A DNA stretch of 64,000 nucleotides, taken from NCBI RefSeq assembly GCF_900637205.1, contig NZ_LR134355.1, forward strand, positions 2,790,001-2,854,000. The letters are read 5' to 3'. This document shows positions 14,873 through 23,367 of the stretch, piece after piece. The DNA comes from Mycolicibacterium chitae. GTDB taxonomy: Bacteria > Actinomycetota > Actinomycetes > Mycobacteriales > Mycobacteriaceae. The first letter of the stretch is position 1. Every line of letters begins with the position of its first letter. Under the pieces are notes generated by a model. It did no database searches. It worked only from the letters and a program-made list of their open reading frames with translations, and was not told the DNA's origin. Made by a program: the position numbers and the translations under genes.

Positions 14873-15874
14873 TCAGTCCGGGACCAGGCTCAGCAGCACG
14901 TCCGGCCCCACCCGCAGCACGCTGTCGTAGCTCCAGCGCGGGGCCTGGGTCAGCGTGTCGACGCCGATGGTGTCGATCACCGTGTTGGGACCGCCGATCA
15001 GCACCGGTGCCACGTAGGCCAGGATCCGGTCGATGAGCCCGGCCCGCAGGAACGCCGAGGCCAGCGCGGGCCCGGACTCGAGGAACAGGTCGGTGCGATC
15101 GGCCAGCGCGCGCAGGACCTCGGCGGGGTCGCGGGTGCGCAGCAGCATCGTGGGCGAATCCGCGTTGCGCACTTTGCGATCCGCGGCCACCTCGCGCAGG
15201 CCGACCACGACGCGCAGCGGTTGCCGGTCGTAGAGCGCACCGTCCGGGGTCCTTGCCGTGAGCGCGGGGTCGTCGGCGACGACCGTGCCCGTTCCGACGA
15301 TCACCGCGTCGGCGGCCGCGCGCCGCAGATGCACATCCGCGCGGGCCTGCGGGCTGGTGATCCACTGGCTGGTGCCGTCGGCCGCCGCGCTGCGTCCGTC
15401 GACGCTGCCCGCGACCTTCCAGGTGACGTGGGGACGACCGGTCCGCAGCTTGTGCAGCCACTCGCGCAACGAACCGCCGGCGACCTCGGCCCCGAGCACC
15501 CCGGGCACCGTGGTGACACCGGCCCCGGCAAGTCGCGCCGCGCCGTCGGCGGCCACCGGATTGGGGTCGGCCACCGCATGGACGACGGTCGAAATGCCCG
15601 CCGCCAGAAGCGCATCCACACACGGTGGAGTGCGGCCGTGATGGTTGCACGGCTCCAGGGTGACCACCGCGGTGCCGCCGCGCGCCCGCTCCCCCGCCGC
15701 GCGCAAAGCCACGACCTCCGCGTGCGCGCCGCCGACGGGTTCGGTGGCCCCCACGCCGACGATGTCGCCGGCCGAATCCAGCACGACGGCGCCCACCGGC
15801 GGGTTCGGATACGTGGTGCCCTTGACCCGGTCGGCCTGCGCGATGGCCAACCGCATGGCGGCCTCGAAGCTCAT
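14873..15874 (-). CDS. ribD: Bifunctional riboflavin deaminase/reductase
   Basis: A 333-residue protein. The N-terminal deaminase domain has [14 protein letters not shown] and [13 protein letters not shown], the zinc ligands. The C-terminal reductase domain begins near [14 protein letters not shown]. It converts the first pyrimidine intermediate of the riboflavin pathway. Its start overlaps the rpe stop by four bases. Confidence 0.96.
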   Translation of the reverse strand: MSFEAAMRLAIAQADRVKGTTYPNPPVGAVVLDSAGDIVGVGATEPVGGAHAEVVALRAAGERARGGTAVVTLEPCNHHGRTPPCVDALLAAGISTVVHAVADPNPVAADGAARLAGAGVTTVPGVLGAEVAGGSLREWLHKLRTGRPHVTWKVAGSVDGRSAAADGTSQWITSPQARADVHLRRAAADAVIVGTGTVVADDPALTARTPDGALYDRQPLRVVVGLREVAADRKVRNADSPTMLLRTRDPAEVLRALADRTDLFLESGPALASAFLRAGLIDRILAYVAPVLIGGPNTVIDTIGVDTLTQAPRWSYDSVLRVGPDVLLSLVPD

Positions 15875-16560
15875 AGCCGCAGATGCGGCGAGGCCTTGGC
15901 GGCCTGTTCGCGCAGCGACCGCACCGCCGCCGCGGGTTCCTCGACGCCATAGACCGCCGACCCCGCGACGAAACAGTCGACCCCGGCCGCCGCCGCGGCC
16001 TCGATGGTCTCGTCGTTGATACCGCCGTCGATCTCGACGAGGATCTTCAGTTCGCCCGCGTCCACCAAGCGGCGGGCGGTCTCCACCTTGGGCAGCACCT
16101 CGGGAATGAACTTCTGCCCGCCGAATCCGGGTTCCACGGACATGATCAGCAGGGTGTCGAAATCCCGCAGGATCTCCAGATAGGGCTCCAGCGGGGTGCC
16201 CGGCTTGACCGCCAACCCGGCCTTGGCGCCGGCGGCGCGGATGTCGCGGGCCACCGCGATCGGATTGTCGGTGGCCTCGGCGTGAAAGGTCACGTTGTGG
16301 GCGCCGGCCTCGGCGTACGGCGGCGCCCAGCGCTCGGGTGCGGCGATCATCAGGTGGCAGTCCATCGGGATGTCGGTGACCTTCAGCAGGCTCTCCACCA
16401 CCGGCATGCCGAGCGTCAGATTGGGGACGAAGTGGTTGTCCATGACGTCCACGTGCAACCAGTCGGCCCCGGCGACCGCGGCGGTCTCCTCGGCCAACCG
16501 GGCAAAGTCAGCAGCCAGGATCGACGGGGCGATCATCGGGGTAGCGGGCGGTTTTGGCAT
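15871..16560 (-). CDS. rpe: Ribulose-phosphate 3-epimerase
   Basis: A 229-residue TIM barrel. [30 protein letters not shown] and [12 protein letters not shown] are the family signatures, including the catalytic Asp and metal-binding His. It interconverts ribulose 5-phosphate and xylulose 5-phosphate. In M. tuberculosis rpe is directly followed by rsmB/fmu (Rv1408, Rv1407); here about 22 kb of extra genes separates them. Confidence 0.97.
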   Translation of the reverse strand: MPKPPATPMIAPSILAADFARLAEETAAVAGADWLHVDVMDNHFVPNLTLGMPVVESLLKVTDIPMDCHLMIAAPERWAPPYAEAGAHNVTFHAEATDNPIAVARDIRAAGAKAGLAVKPGTPLEPYLEILRDFDTLLIMSVEPGFGGQKFIPEVLPKVETARRLVDAGELKILVEIDGGINDETIEAAAAAGVDCFVAGSAVYGVEEPAAAVRSLREQAAKASPHLRL

Positions 16561-17837
16561 GCCGCCAGCCTACTGTGCCCACCCGAGGTCAAGTCATACA
16601 TCCGGTCGGCGACGGTGCCCAGTGCGGTCTCGACCTGATCTGGGTCGAAGACGCTGCCGTGGAATTCGGCGGTGAGCCAGAGATTGCCGGACATCGCCGC
16701 CGAGGTGACCGTGACGCCCTCGGGGCCGGCCGGGTCGCTGGCGACCAGCATGTACCCCGAACGCGGATCGGTGAAGGGCCAGCGACCGGAGCGCTCGGGC
16801 GTCCCGACGTTGGAGTGCAGCAATCTCATTCGCGGGCGCACCGGATGGACGTCGGCAACCGCGCGTCGCCGGCCCAGACGGGTCTTGACGGTGCCCATCA
16901 GCAGGTTCGCCACCGGACGTCCACTGCGCGCGGATCGATCCATGTCCGCCTGCAACTGTCGCGGGCCGTCCCCGGCGCCCAGGATGTAGTCCAGACCGGC
17001 GGTGAACGGGCTCAGCGTGCTGGTCCCCGCCCGCAGATAGCGGCGTACGTCGAACGGAATCGTCACTGAGTCGTCCACGGCCAGATCGGTATCCGTGAAC
17101 GCTTCCCACAATGCCTGGGTGCTCAGGGCCACCAGGCTGACGCCCGGCAGGCTGGCATCGCGTCGTTCCCGCAGCTCGGCGACCGCGGCGGACGGCAGTC
17201 CCACGACCCCGGTGGTGGCGGCGGGCCGGAATGGTTCACGCACCTGGTCCGGGGGCAGATCGGTCACCGACCGGGTTGCGCGCTGCCGGTATTCCGCGAG
17301 GACGGCCGCGACGCGGCGGGGACTGGTGCCGAAGGTCTGCAGGCCCGCGCGAACCAACGGGGACAGCCGATTGCGGTAGGGCGCGAGCAGGTCCGGATCG
17401 CGGGGGTCCACGGCGCCGAGCAGCACATCGAGAATCAGATGCACCAGGGCCACCTCCCCCAGCCCGTGACAGAAGTCGATCGCCAATTGGTCACCGGCGC
17501 AGAGGATCCGAACCCCGCCGGCGATGTCGGTGGTGCGCATCGCCCGCACCAGCGGCACCAGCGCGGTAGAGGGTTCGCCCCGCGGCGCCGCGTCGATCGC
17601 GGTAATCACCTTCGACGCGTCGATCGGCAGCTGCTGCCACCGACGGCTCTCGAGCGAGGGTTCCAGGCTCAGTCGAGCCGATACTCCCCGCTCGACCAGC
17701 GCCGCGTAACGCTCCAACAGTTGAGCCCTGGGCGGCAGTTCCAACGGGCCCACCAGCACCGTCGTCCAACGCCGACTGTGCACCACGTCGAGAGCCGCGA
17801 CTCGGACGCGGTTGCGGCGAGAGCTGGCGGACGTCAT
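16533..17837 (-). CDS. Condensation-domain-like acyltransferase (PapA / wax-synthase fold)
   Basis: 434 residues from the ATG complementary to 17835-17837 ([13 protein letters not shown]), which has a purine-rich GAGAGATG stretch upstream. The layout matches the CoA-dependent acyltransferase superfamily. The expected HHxxxDG site reads [11 protein letters not shown] around residue 150, so the second His is kept but the Asp is Glu. A C-terminal DFGW-like motif is not evident. It may acylate a lipid or sugar at the cell surface; the substrate is unknown. Its end overlaps rpe by 28 bases. Confidence 0.6.
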   Translation of the reverse strand: MTSASSRRNRVRVAALDVVHSRRWTTVLVGPLELPPRAQLLERYAALVERGVSARLSLEPSLESRRWQQLPIDASKVITAIDAAPRGEPSTALVPLVRAMRTTDIAGGVRILCAGDQLAIDFCHGLGEVALVHLILDVLLGAVDPRDPDLLAPYRNRLSPLVRAGLQTFGTSPRRVAAVLAEYRQRATRSVTDLPPDQVREPFRPAATTGVVGLPSAAVAELRERRDASLPGVSLVALSTQALWEAFTDTDLAVDDSVTIPFDVRRYLRAGTSTLSPFTAGLDYILGAGDGPRQLQADMDRSARSGRPVANLLMGTVKTRLGRRRAVADVHPVRPRMRLLHSNVGTPERSGRWPFTDPRSGYMLVASDPAGPEGVTVTSAAMSGNLWLTAEFHGSVFDPDQVETALGTVADRMYDLTSGGHSRLAACQNRPLPR

Positions 17838-17870
17838 CGAAGGTGCATCTCTCTTGGCTGCGATACGACG

Positions 17871-17901
17871 GCTGGCCCCCTCCTCAGGTAAGGGGGCCAG
17901 C
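17871..17901 (-). terminator. Perfect 11-bp hairpin after the secreted repeat protein gene
   Basis: GCTGGCCCCCT at 17871-17881 pairs exactly with AGGGGGCCAGC at 17891-17901 across a 9-base loop. It lies just downstream of the stop codon of the leftward gene ending at 17922 and upstream of the next leftward gene. There is no clear U-tract, which is usual for mycobacterial terminators. Confidence 0.6.
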
Positions 17902-17921
17902 CGCCGCATGGGGGTGCGACT

Positions 17922-19673
17922 CTAGTCGCTGTCGCTGGACTTGCTCTTGCGCTTCGAATCGCTGCCGCGGTCCGACTTGCTGTCAGAACCGCTGCTCGAC
18001 TTGGCGCTGTCCGACTTGGAGCTTTCCGACCCGGACTTGCTGTCCGACTTGGACTTATCGGTGCTGGACCCGGAGTCGCTCTTGTCGGACTTGCTCTCCG
18101 AGGAGTCGCTGCCCGGCTTGGAGCTGGACGGCTTGCTGGACTCGCCCTTGCCGCCGAAACGATCGGCGAGCTTGTTCCGGATCGAGCGGATCTTGTTCTT
18201 GGTGTTGTCGAGGCCGGTCTTGGCGGACTCTGCGGCGGAATCCGCCTTTTCCTCCAACACCGGCGCGTCCTCGACCACATCTTCGACCGGCGCGGTCACG
18301 ACCGGAGCCGTCTCACTGTCGGTGGCGGGAGGCGTCTCGACAACCTCGGAACCGGTTTCGGCGGTCTCCTCACCCTCGACAGTCTCGGTGGACTCCTCAC
18401 CCTCGACAGTCTCGGTGGACTCCTCACCCTCGACAGTCTCGGTGGACTCCTCACCCTCGACAGTCTCGGTGGACTCCTCGCCCTCGACAGTCTCGGCGGT
18501 CTCCTCGCCGTTGACGATCTTGTCGATGACCTTCTCGACCACCGTGCCGGATTCCGCTCCGTCCGTGTCGGATTCGGCTCCCGGGACCAGCGCACCGAGA
18601 TCCAGGTTCAGCAGACTCTTCACCGCGGCCAGCCTGGTCGAGGTGGCTTCCGGCAGCCCCGCCAGTTCGGCGGCTTCCGACTCCTCCGGAACCAGGGGGT
18701 TCAGCAGCGCCCAAGTCAGATCACGCGGGAGCTTGAACGCGAAGTACTCGAGGGTTCCGAGGTTGGTGAGCGCGCCCGCCCAGTCCCAGTCAAACCCGGA
18801 AACACGAGGGTTGTGACCGTTGAGGTAGGCGTTGAGTGTGTTGGGCGCGATGTTGAGCAAGTGCGCAACTGCGTTCTCCCAGTCGTTGTCGATCGCCGCA
18901 GCGGCGATGTCATCCAGACTTTCGGTGAACGCCATCGCAGCGGTGACGACCGGCCCGAACACGTACATGGTGAGATCGGTGACGGCGCCGCCTTGCCCAT
19001 CCGGGCCGACGAACAACGCATCCCACGCGCTGGCGAGACGGTAGGCCCCGACGGTCTGCAGAATCTCGGTACCGATCGTGAGCTCACGCAGCAACGGCCA
19101 GGCCCCACCACCGGCGTTCCACAGGAAGTACTGGTTGAATTCCGCGAAAGCGTTGTTGAATTCATAGTTCTGGAGATAGCCCGAGACATTCTGGATCATC
19201 TCGTCGAAGGTCGGGATGTCGTCAGGGACATCGCCGGCCTCTTGGCTGGCCTCGATCGCGGCCTGGATGCGTTCGGCGTATCCCGGCAGATTGTTCATCA
19301 CCTGCTGCCAGCCACCGACGTTGGTCAGCATGCCGCCGAACTCCTGGAACAACGCCGGCGCCACCTGCAGCAGCTCCTGGCCGAGCACCGGGTACAGCGT
19401 GCCCATTTCGTTCAGCCCGTACTGGATATGACCGAACGCCGTCTCGAAAGTGGATTGCCACGTCGCCAAAGGGTCGACCGCGGCGGCCAATTGGACCTCG
19501 TAGGCCTTCGCGGATGCCAGGGCCGGTACGGCTGCAGTCGCTGGACTCGCTGTGATCGCCGAAGCACCGACCAGAGCGACACCGACGATCAGTGCTCGCT
19601 TGCGCAACGATGCGGGTCGTGGGGACTCTGCCGGGGACTCGACGCCCGGTAGAGCAGGATCTGTGAACGCCAT
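17922..19673 (-). CDS. Secreted alpha-helical protein with VEGEEST repeats and Ser/Lys/Asp tail (GjpA-like)
   Basis: 583 residues from the ATG complementary to 19671-19673, which has AGGAG six bases upstream. A signal peptide (RKRALIVGVALVGASAITA, cut near ATAAVPA) is followed by a ~330-residue helical domain (FGHIQYGLNEMGTLYPVL and similar). Then come five copies of a nine-residue acidic repeat (VEGEESTET), and finally a ~90-residue tail almost entirely Ser, Lys, Asp and Gly. The helical part recalls mycobacterial and gordonial proteins annotated as outer-membrane porin GjpA; I rate that as tentative. The tail may span or contact the cell wall. Confidence 0.6.
   Translation of the reverse strand: MAFTDPALPGVESPAESPRPASLRKRALIVGVALVGASAITASPATAAVPALASAKAYEVQLAAAVDPLATWQSTFETAFGHIQYGLNEMGTLYPVLGQELLQVAPALFQEFGGMLTNVGGWQQVMNNLPGYAERIQAAIEASQEAGDVPDDIPTFDEMIQNVSGYLQNYEFNNAFAEFNQYFLWNAGGGAWPLLRELTIGTEILQTVGAYRLASAWDALFVGPDGQGGAVTDLTMYVFGPVVTAAMAFTESLDDIAAAAIDNDWENAVAHLLNIAPNTLNAYLNGHNPRVSGFDWDWAGALTNLGTLEYFAFKLPRDLTWALLNPLVPEESEAAELAGLPEATSTRLAAVKSLLNLDLGALVPGAESDTDGAESGTVVEKVIDKIVNGEETAETVEGEESTETVEGEESTETVEGEESTETVEGEESTETVEGEETAETGSEVVETPPATDSETAPVVTAPVEDVVEDAPVLEEKADSAAESAKTGLDNTKNKIRSIRNKLADRFGGKGESSKPSSSKPGSDSSESKSDKSDSGSSTDKSKSDSKSGSESSKSDSAKSSSGSDSKSDRGSDSKRKSKSSDSD
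18367..18501 (-). repeat. Five tandem 27-bp repeats coding VEGEE(S/T)(T/A)ET
   Basis: Units begin at 18367, 18394, 18421, 18448 and 18475, each 27 bases, nearly identical on the DNA level. The units at the two ends carry small changes. They keep frame and encode an acidic, Thr-rich linker. Near-identical DNA units imply recent slippage-driven expansion, so copy number may vary between strains. Confidence 0.9.
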
Positions 19674-20118
19674 GGTTCTCCTGGGGGAAGGAAATGCGGG
19701 AAGGTTGGCCCCTACGGCCGCCTGAAGATTAGCTGAGACCATTCTCAGAAACAAGCGCTACGTAGTTTGCTATCTGCCAAGATAGAAGTTCTATTTGCAT
19801 ACCCTGCAGACGCCCGACTTTACGACATCTTCATTCAGTCGCGGGCCGACAGAAATCAGCTTTGAATTTGAATTCAATTGGTTACAAGGCGCTTTCATGC
19901 ACACGTGCGCGGCAGCGCTCGGTAGTTCCAACACGGGTGTTCGGCATCAAACTTCGGGCACTCGGCCCGGTAGCCATGTCGTCCTGCAGTTTGCTGCCAG
20001 AGTTCGCCGCACCGCACCCTACAGTGACTTTGGACCTCTTTGGGGGCTACCCCTGTGGCCGGCGGCGCTTCCGGTCACAACGCGCTGGTCACATACTCAC
20101 ACTCCGGTCACGAAGGGC
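19674..20118. other. 445-base noncoding region, locally AT-rich
   Basis: No supported gene. It carries the promoter of the leftward secreted protein (upstream of 19673) and the 3' end of the leftward GT2 gene. AT content is well above the local average around 19740-19890, including TTTGAATTTGAATTCAATTG near 19861-19880, a partly palindromic stretch. No IdeR-like box was found here. Confidence 0.45.
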
Positions 20119-20970
20119 TCAGTCCCGCAGCGAGATCCGGGCCTTGACCGCCTTGTGCTCGCGACGTTCGCGATTGATCGTGCGCAACACCCGCCACCCA
20201 TCGCTGACCGCATTCAGGTTGCTCCGCCCATGAATCCGCTCGCGCTCAAAGCTTCCAACCTCGCGAATACTCAGGCCACTACGGGCGATCCGAACGTTGA
20301 TGACCGTCTCGATCTCGAATCCATCACCCCACTGCGGCGCGGCAAGGTGGGTCGGCGGGAGGTCCAAGGTCGGCAGCACCGCCCGCCAGAACGCGTTGTA
20401 GCCATAGCAGAGATCGGTGAAGGAGGTGTGGAAGATCCGGTTCACCAACCAGTTCAACCCCCAGTTACCCAGCCGGCGGAACGCGGTGATGTCGTCGCTA
20501 CCGCCGTCACGCACGAATCTGCTGCCCTTGGCGAGGTCGGCACCTTCGGTCAATGCCTCGACAAACAACGGGATTTCGGCGGGATCGGTGGAACCATCGG
20601 CGTCGATCATCACCACGATGTCCCCGCGGACCTCCTCGAATCCGCAGGCCAGCGCATTACCCTTGCCTCGACGAGTCTGGCTGATCACGGTAGCGTCCGG
20701 CCAAAGCTTCCGGGCCACCGCCAGCGTGTCATCGTCGGATCCCCCGTCCACCACTACGATCTGATCGACCGGGGGCATGCGCTCGGCGACGTAGGGAAGG
20801 TTCAGCGCTTCGTTCAGCGCGGGGATGACCACCGTGACCTTCGGCTTGTCGGCTCCCCCGCCGCCCTTCGCATTGCCGTCCGGCCGACTCGGGCTACGTT
20901 CGCCAGCATCAAGTGCAGCAAAGGTCTCCTCAGGCCGGCTATCAGTAGGTTCGGAAACCAATTCAGTCAC
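20119..20970 (-). CDS. GT2 family glycosyltransferase, polyprenyl-phosphate-sugar synthase type
   Basis: A 283-residue cytoplasmic GT-A enzyme. VTVVIPALNEALNLPYVAE is the N-terminal nucleotide-sugar segment, and VVMIDADGSTDP holds the DxD metal site. Closest in layout to dolichol/polyprenol-phosphate sugar transferases (DPM1-like), but with no C-terminal membrane helices. The start is a GTG (then TELVSEPTD). It reads away from the pobA-like gene across a 253-base divergent region that holds two IdeR-like boxes, so it may supply a lipid-linked sugar to the iron-regulated locus. Confidence 0.82.
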   Translation of the reverse strand: MTELVSEPTDSRPEETFAALDAGERSPSRPDGNAKGGGGADKPKVTVVIPALNEALNLPYVAERMPPVDQIVVVDGGSDDDTLAVARKLWPDATVISQTRRGKGNALACGFEEVRGDIVVMIDADGSTDPAEIPLFVEALTEGADLAKGSRFVRDGGSDDITAFRRLGNWGLNWLVNRIFHTSFTDLCYGYNAFWRAVLPTLDLPPTHLAAPQWGDGFEIETVINVRIARSGLSIREVGSFERERIHGRSNLNAVSDGWRVLRTINRERREHKAVKARISLRD

Positions 20971-21098
20971 GAAAACTCAGCCTCTTTCTCGTTCGGTCGG
21001 CGACCAGAACACCTGTGGTCTCGAGCCGTACACAACGAATTCCATCGGCTCACATAAAGGACAAACCTGAGACGGTTCTGAGACACCGTAATATATAT

Positions 21099-21117
21099 TT
21101 AGGCCAGGCTTGCCTCT
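21099..21117. promoter_or_regulatory. Candidate IdeR (iron) box, weaker
   Basis: TTAGGCCAGGCTTGCCTCT agrees with the IdeR consensus TWAGGTWAGSCTWACCTWA at 14 of 19 positions. It is 129 bases upstream of the leftward GT2 start and 29 bases from a stronger box, so the pair could control both divergent genes. Confidence 0.45.
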
Positions 21118-21145
21118 ACCCCACTCCGGGTGATGAGCGTCACAA

Positions 21146-21164
21146 GAAGGTAACCCTACCCTAA
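21146..21164. promoter_or_regulatory. Candidate IdeR (iron) box upstream of the pobA-like gene
   Basis: GAAGGTAACCCTACCCTAA read on the other strand is TTAGGGTAGGGTTACCTTC, matching 16 of 19 consensus positions (TWAGGTWAGSCTWACCTWA). It ends 59 bases before the GTG start at 21224, where IdeR would block transcription when iron is plentiful. Confidence 0.7.
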
Positions 21165-21223
21165 CTACCGGCTAGGCTGACGCCCGCCGATCATCAGTCG
21201 ACGACAGGAAGAACAGGTCTACC

Positions 21224-22420
21224 GTGCGCTGCCAAGTTGCCATCGTCGGTGCCGGGCCCGCGGGCCTCGTTCTGGGCCATATGCTGCACCTTCAGGGTAT
21301 TGACAGCATCATCGTCGAGCGCCGCACCCGCGATTACGTGGAGCAGCGAGTGCGCGCCGGAGTCCTGGAACAGCCCAGCGTCGACCTGCTCACCGACCTC
21401 GGCCTGGGCGAACGATTGCACGACCGGGCCCTGGTCCACAACGGCTTCTACATTCGTTTCGATCGCGAAACCCACCATTTGAATTTAAATTCGCGATCGG
21501 GTCGACACAGTTATGTATACGGTCAAGCCGAGGTCGTCCATGACCTCATCGAGGCCCGCATATCTGCAGGACAACCATTGATCTTCGGTGCCGATGAGGT
21601 ATCGGTCACCGGCATCGACACGGACCGACCTGTCGTCACCTTCTCCGATGGCCAGCAAACTCACCGCATCGATGCTGATTTCGTCGCCGGCTGTGACGGC
21701 AGCCAGGGGATATGCCGGACTCTGCCGCCGGCCGGCGCGCTGGCCCGATTCGTCCGCAGCTATCCGGTGGCATGGCTGGGGATCCTCGCGCACACCGCCC
21801 CGGTCACCGCCGAAGGCATGTATTGCGCTCACCCCGACGGGCTTTCGGTACACAGCATGCGCGGACCGCGCATCACCCGGCAGTACCTCCAGGTACCGGC
21901 CCACACCGAACTGCAGGATTGGCCGGACGAGCGGATCTGGCAAGAACTGCTGCGCCGCAGTGAATCTGACGACCACCCGCCGCTGGAAACCGGAGAGATC
22001 TTCGACCGCAGCATCGCCCTGCTGCGCAGCGAGGTCACCGCGCCGATGCAATACGGATCACTGTTCCTGCTCGGCGACGCCGCCCACATCGTGCCGCCCA
22101 CCGGGGCCAAGGGACTCAACCTCGCACTGTCGGACGCATGCGTGCTGTCCCACGCACTCGGCGCGTACTACTGCACCGGGAACAGCGAGTTCCTGGACGC
22201 CTACAGTGCCACTGCCTTACCGAGAGTGTGGCAGGCACAGAACTTTTCGGCGAAGCTGACCTCGGTTCTGCACCGTCTCAGCGATGACCCCATGGAGTAC
22301 GAACTGCGACGCGCACAGTTGCGGCGCTGGGCGTCTTCGGACGCAGAGCAGGATGCCCTGGGCGAGGTGTATTTCGGGTTGCCGTTCCCCACCCCGTGGC
22401 GAGCCGAGACGCGGACGTAG
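21224..22420 (+). CDS. PobA-like flavin monooxygenase (4-hydroxybenzoate 3-hydroxylase family)
   Basis: 398 residues from GTG 21224, with AGGAAG upstream. CQVAIVGAGPAGLVLG is the FAD-binding fold, VERRTRDYVEQRVRAGVLEQ is the PobA-type segment, and LLGDAAHIVPPTGAKGLNLA is the second FAD motif. The family adds a hydroxyl ortho to a phenolic OH using NAD(P)H and O2. Beside the GriI/GriH-like pair, its natural substrate may be an aminohydroxybenzoate, giving a catechol-type chelator; that is inference. The product could equally be plain protocatechuate. Confidence 0.88.
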   Translation: MRCQVAIVGAGPAGLVLGHMLHLQGIDSIIVERRTRDYVEQRVRAGVLEQPSVDLLTDLGLGERLHDRALVHNGFYIRFDRETHHLNLNSRSGRHSYVYGQAEVVHDLIEARISAGQPLIFGADEVSVTGIDTDRPVVTFSDGQQTHRIDADFVAGCDGSQGICRTLPPAGALARFVRSYPVAWLGILAHTAPVTAEGMYCAHPDGLSVHSMRGPRITRQYLQVPAHTELQDWPDERIWQELLRRSESDDHPPLETGEIFDRSIALLRSEVTAPMQYGSLFLLGDAAHIVPPTGAKGLNLALSDACVLSHALGAYYCTGNSEFLDAYSATALPRVWQAQNFSAKLTSVLHRLSDDPMEYELRRAQLRRWASSDAEQDALGEVYFGLPFPTPWRAETRT

Positions 22421-22439
22421 CCCCCTTCTCAGGATTTTT

Positions 22440-22458
22440 TCAGGCTAGCATTACCTAA
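22440..22458 (+). promoter_or_regulatory. Candidate IdeR (iron) box upstream of the aldolase gene
   Basis: TCAGGCTAGCATTACCTAA matches the IdeR consensus at 16 of 19 positions. It lies between the pobA-like gene and the class I aldolase, 33 bases before ATG 22492. It would give the long biosynthetic operon its own iron-controlled promoter. Confidence 0.7.
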
Positions 22459-22491
22459 CTGTCAACCGAAGGCTTTGCGATAGGAGCGACC

Positions 22492-23331
22492 ATGTTCGAC
22501 AACCACGGTTGGCGTCGACGTGGCGATAGCGGCAAGCGGATTCGCTTGTCCCGCATCTTCAATCCGCATTCGCGGCGTGCCCTGGTGGTACCGATGGACC
22601 ACTCGGTGACCATGGGCCCGCTCGGCAAAGCCGACCACGCGGACCGCACGGCGGAGATGCTGGCGGCCGCCGGCGCCGACGCGATTGTCGTACACAAGGG
22701 TCGGGCACGGTCGATCAACCCGATCCACTTCACCGACATGGGGTTGATCATCCACCTGTCGGCCGGAACGGATCTGGCACTGGACCGGACCGGCAAGGTG
22801 CTGGTCGGGACCGTCGAAGAGTGCCTCCGGCTGGGCGCCGATGCGGTCAGCGTCCACGTCAACGTCGGTTCACCCACGGAGTCGGCACAATTGGCCGACC
22901 TCGGCGCCGTATCGTCGGCCTGCGACATGCTCGGCATCCCACTGCTGGCCATGATGTACGCACGCGGGCCGAACATCGGTTCCCCGGTGGAATTGGTGGA
23001 CACCCTGTCGCACCTGGCGGCGATCGCCACCGACCTCGGCGCCGATCTGGTCAAATTGGACTACGCGGGCAACCGCAGCGCGATGAACGACGTCGTGCAC
23101 TCCTGTCCCCTGCCCGTCCTCGTCGCAGGCGGCCCGTCCGACTCCGGCGATGAATCCGCCATCGCGTTCGGCGGCGAGGTCGCCGAATCCAACGTGGCCG
23201 GACTGAGTTTCGGGCGCCTCATCTTCGGGGCCGACGAGCCCCAACGGGTCGCCGCCGAGCTTTCCCGCCGCCTGCACAGCGGACGGCCCGCGGCGTCCCG
23301 AGCGTTGAGTCCGACGCTCGAATCCGCCTGA
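22492..23331 (+). CDS. Class I aldolase, GriI / ADH-synthase (AroA') family
   Basis: 279 residues from ATG 22492, with AGGAG six bases upstream. VVPMDHSVTMGP is the DhnA-type phosphate/substrate loop. LVKLDYAGN holds the probable Schiff-base lysine (Lys188), and PVLVAGGPSDSGD the phosphate-binding loop. Family members join aspartate semialdehyde to a C3 or ketose phosphate: GriI for 3-amino-4-hydroxybenzoate in Streptomyces, AroA' for the archaeal shikimate route. The next gene is the matching cyclase, which makes either of these pathways far likelier than glycolysis. The usual GRNIFQ segment reads GRLIFGA. Confidence 0.85.
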   Translation: MFDNHGWRRRGDSGKRIRLSRIFNPHSRRALVVPMDHSVTMGPLGKADHADRTAEMLAAAGADAIVVHKGRARSINPIHFTDMGLIIHLSAGTDLALDRTGKVLVGTVEECLRLGADAVSVHVNVGSPTESAQLADLGAVSSACDMLGIPLLAMMYARGPNIGSPVELVDTLSHLAAIATDLGADLVKLDYAGNRSAMNDVVHSCPLPVLVAGGPSDSGDESAIAFGGEVAESNVAGLSFGRLIFGADEPQRVAAELSRRLHSGRPAASRALSPTLESA

Positions 23332-23367
23332 TCTCATCGATCCGCACCACGCGAGGAAACCCAACCT

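Noticed and set aside
18296..18595. CRISPR-like array at the 27-bp repeats
   Set aside because: Repeats are directly adjacent with no unique spacers and keep a coding frame.
22492..23331. Fructose-bisphosphate aldolase for glycolysis
   Set aside because: DhnA-type motifs fit, but the partner cyclase of the dehydroquinate synthase II family next to it points to the GriI/AroA' role.
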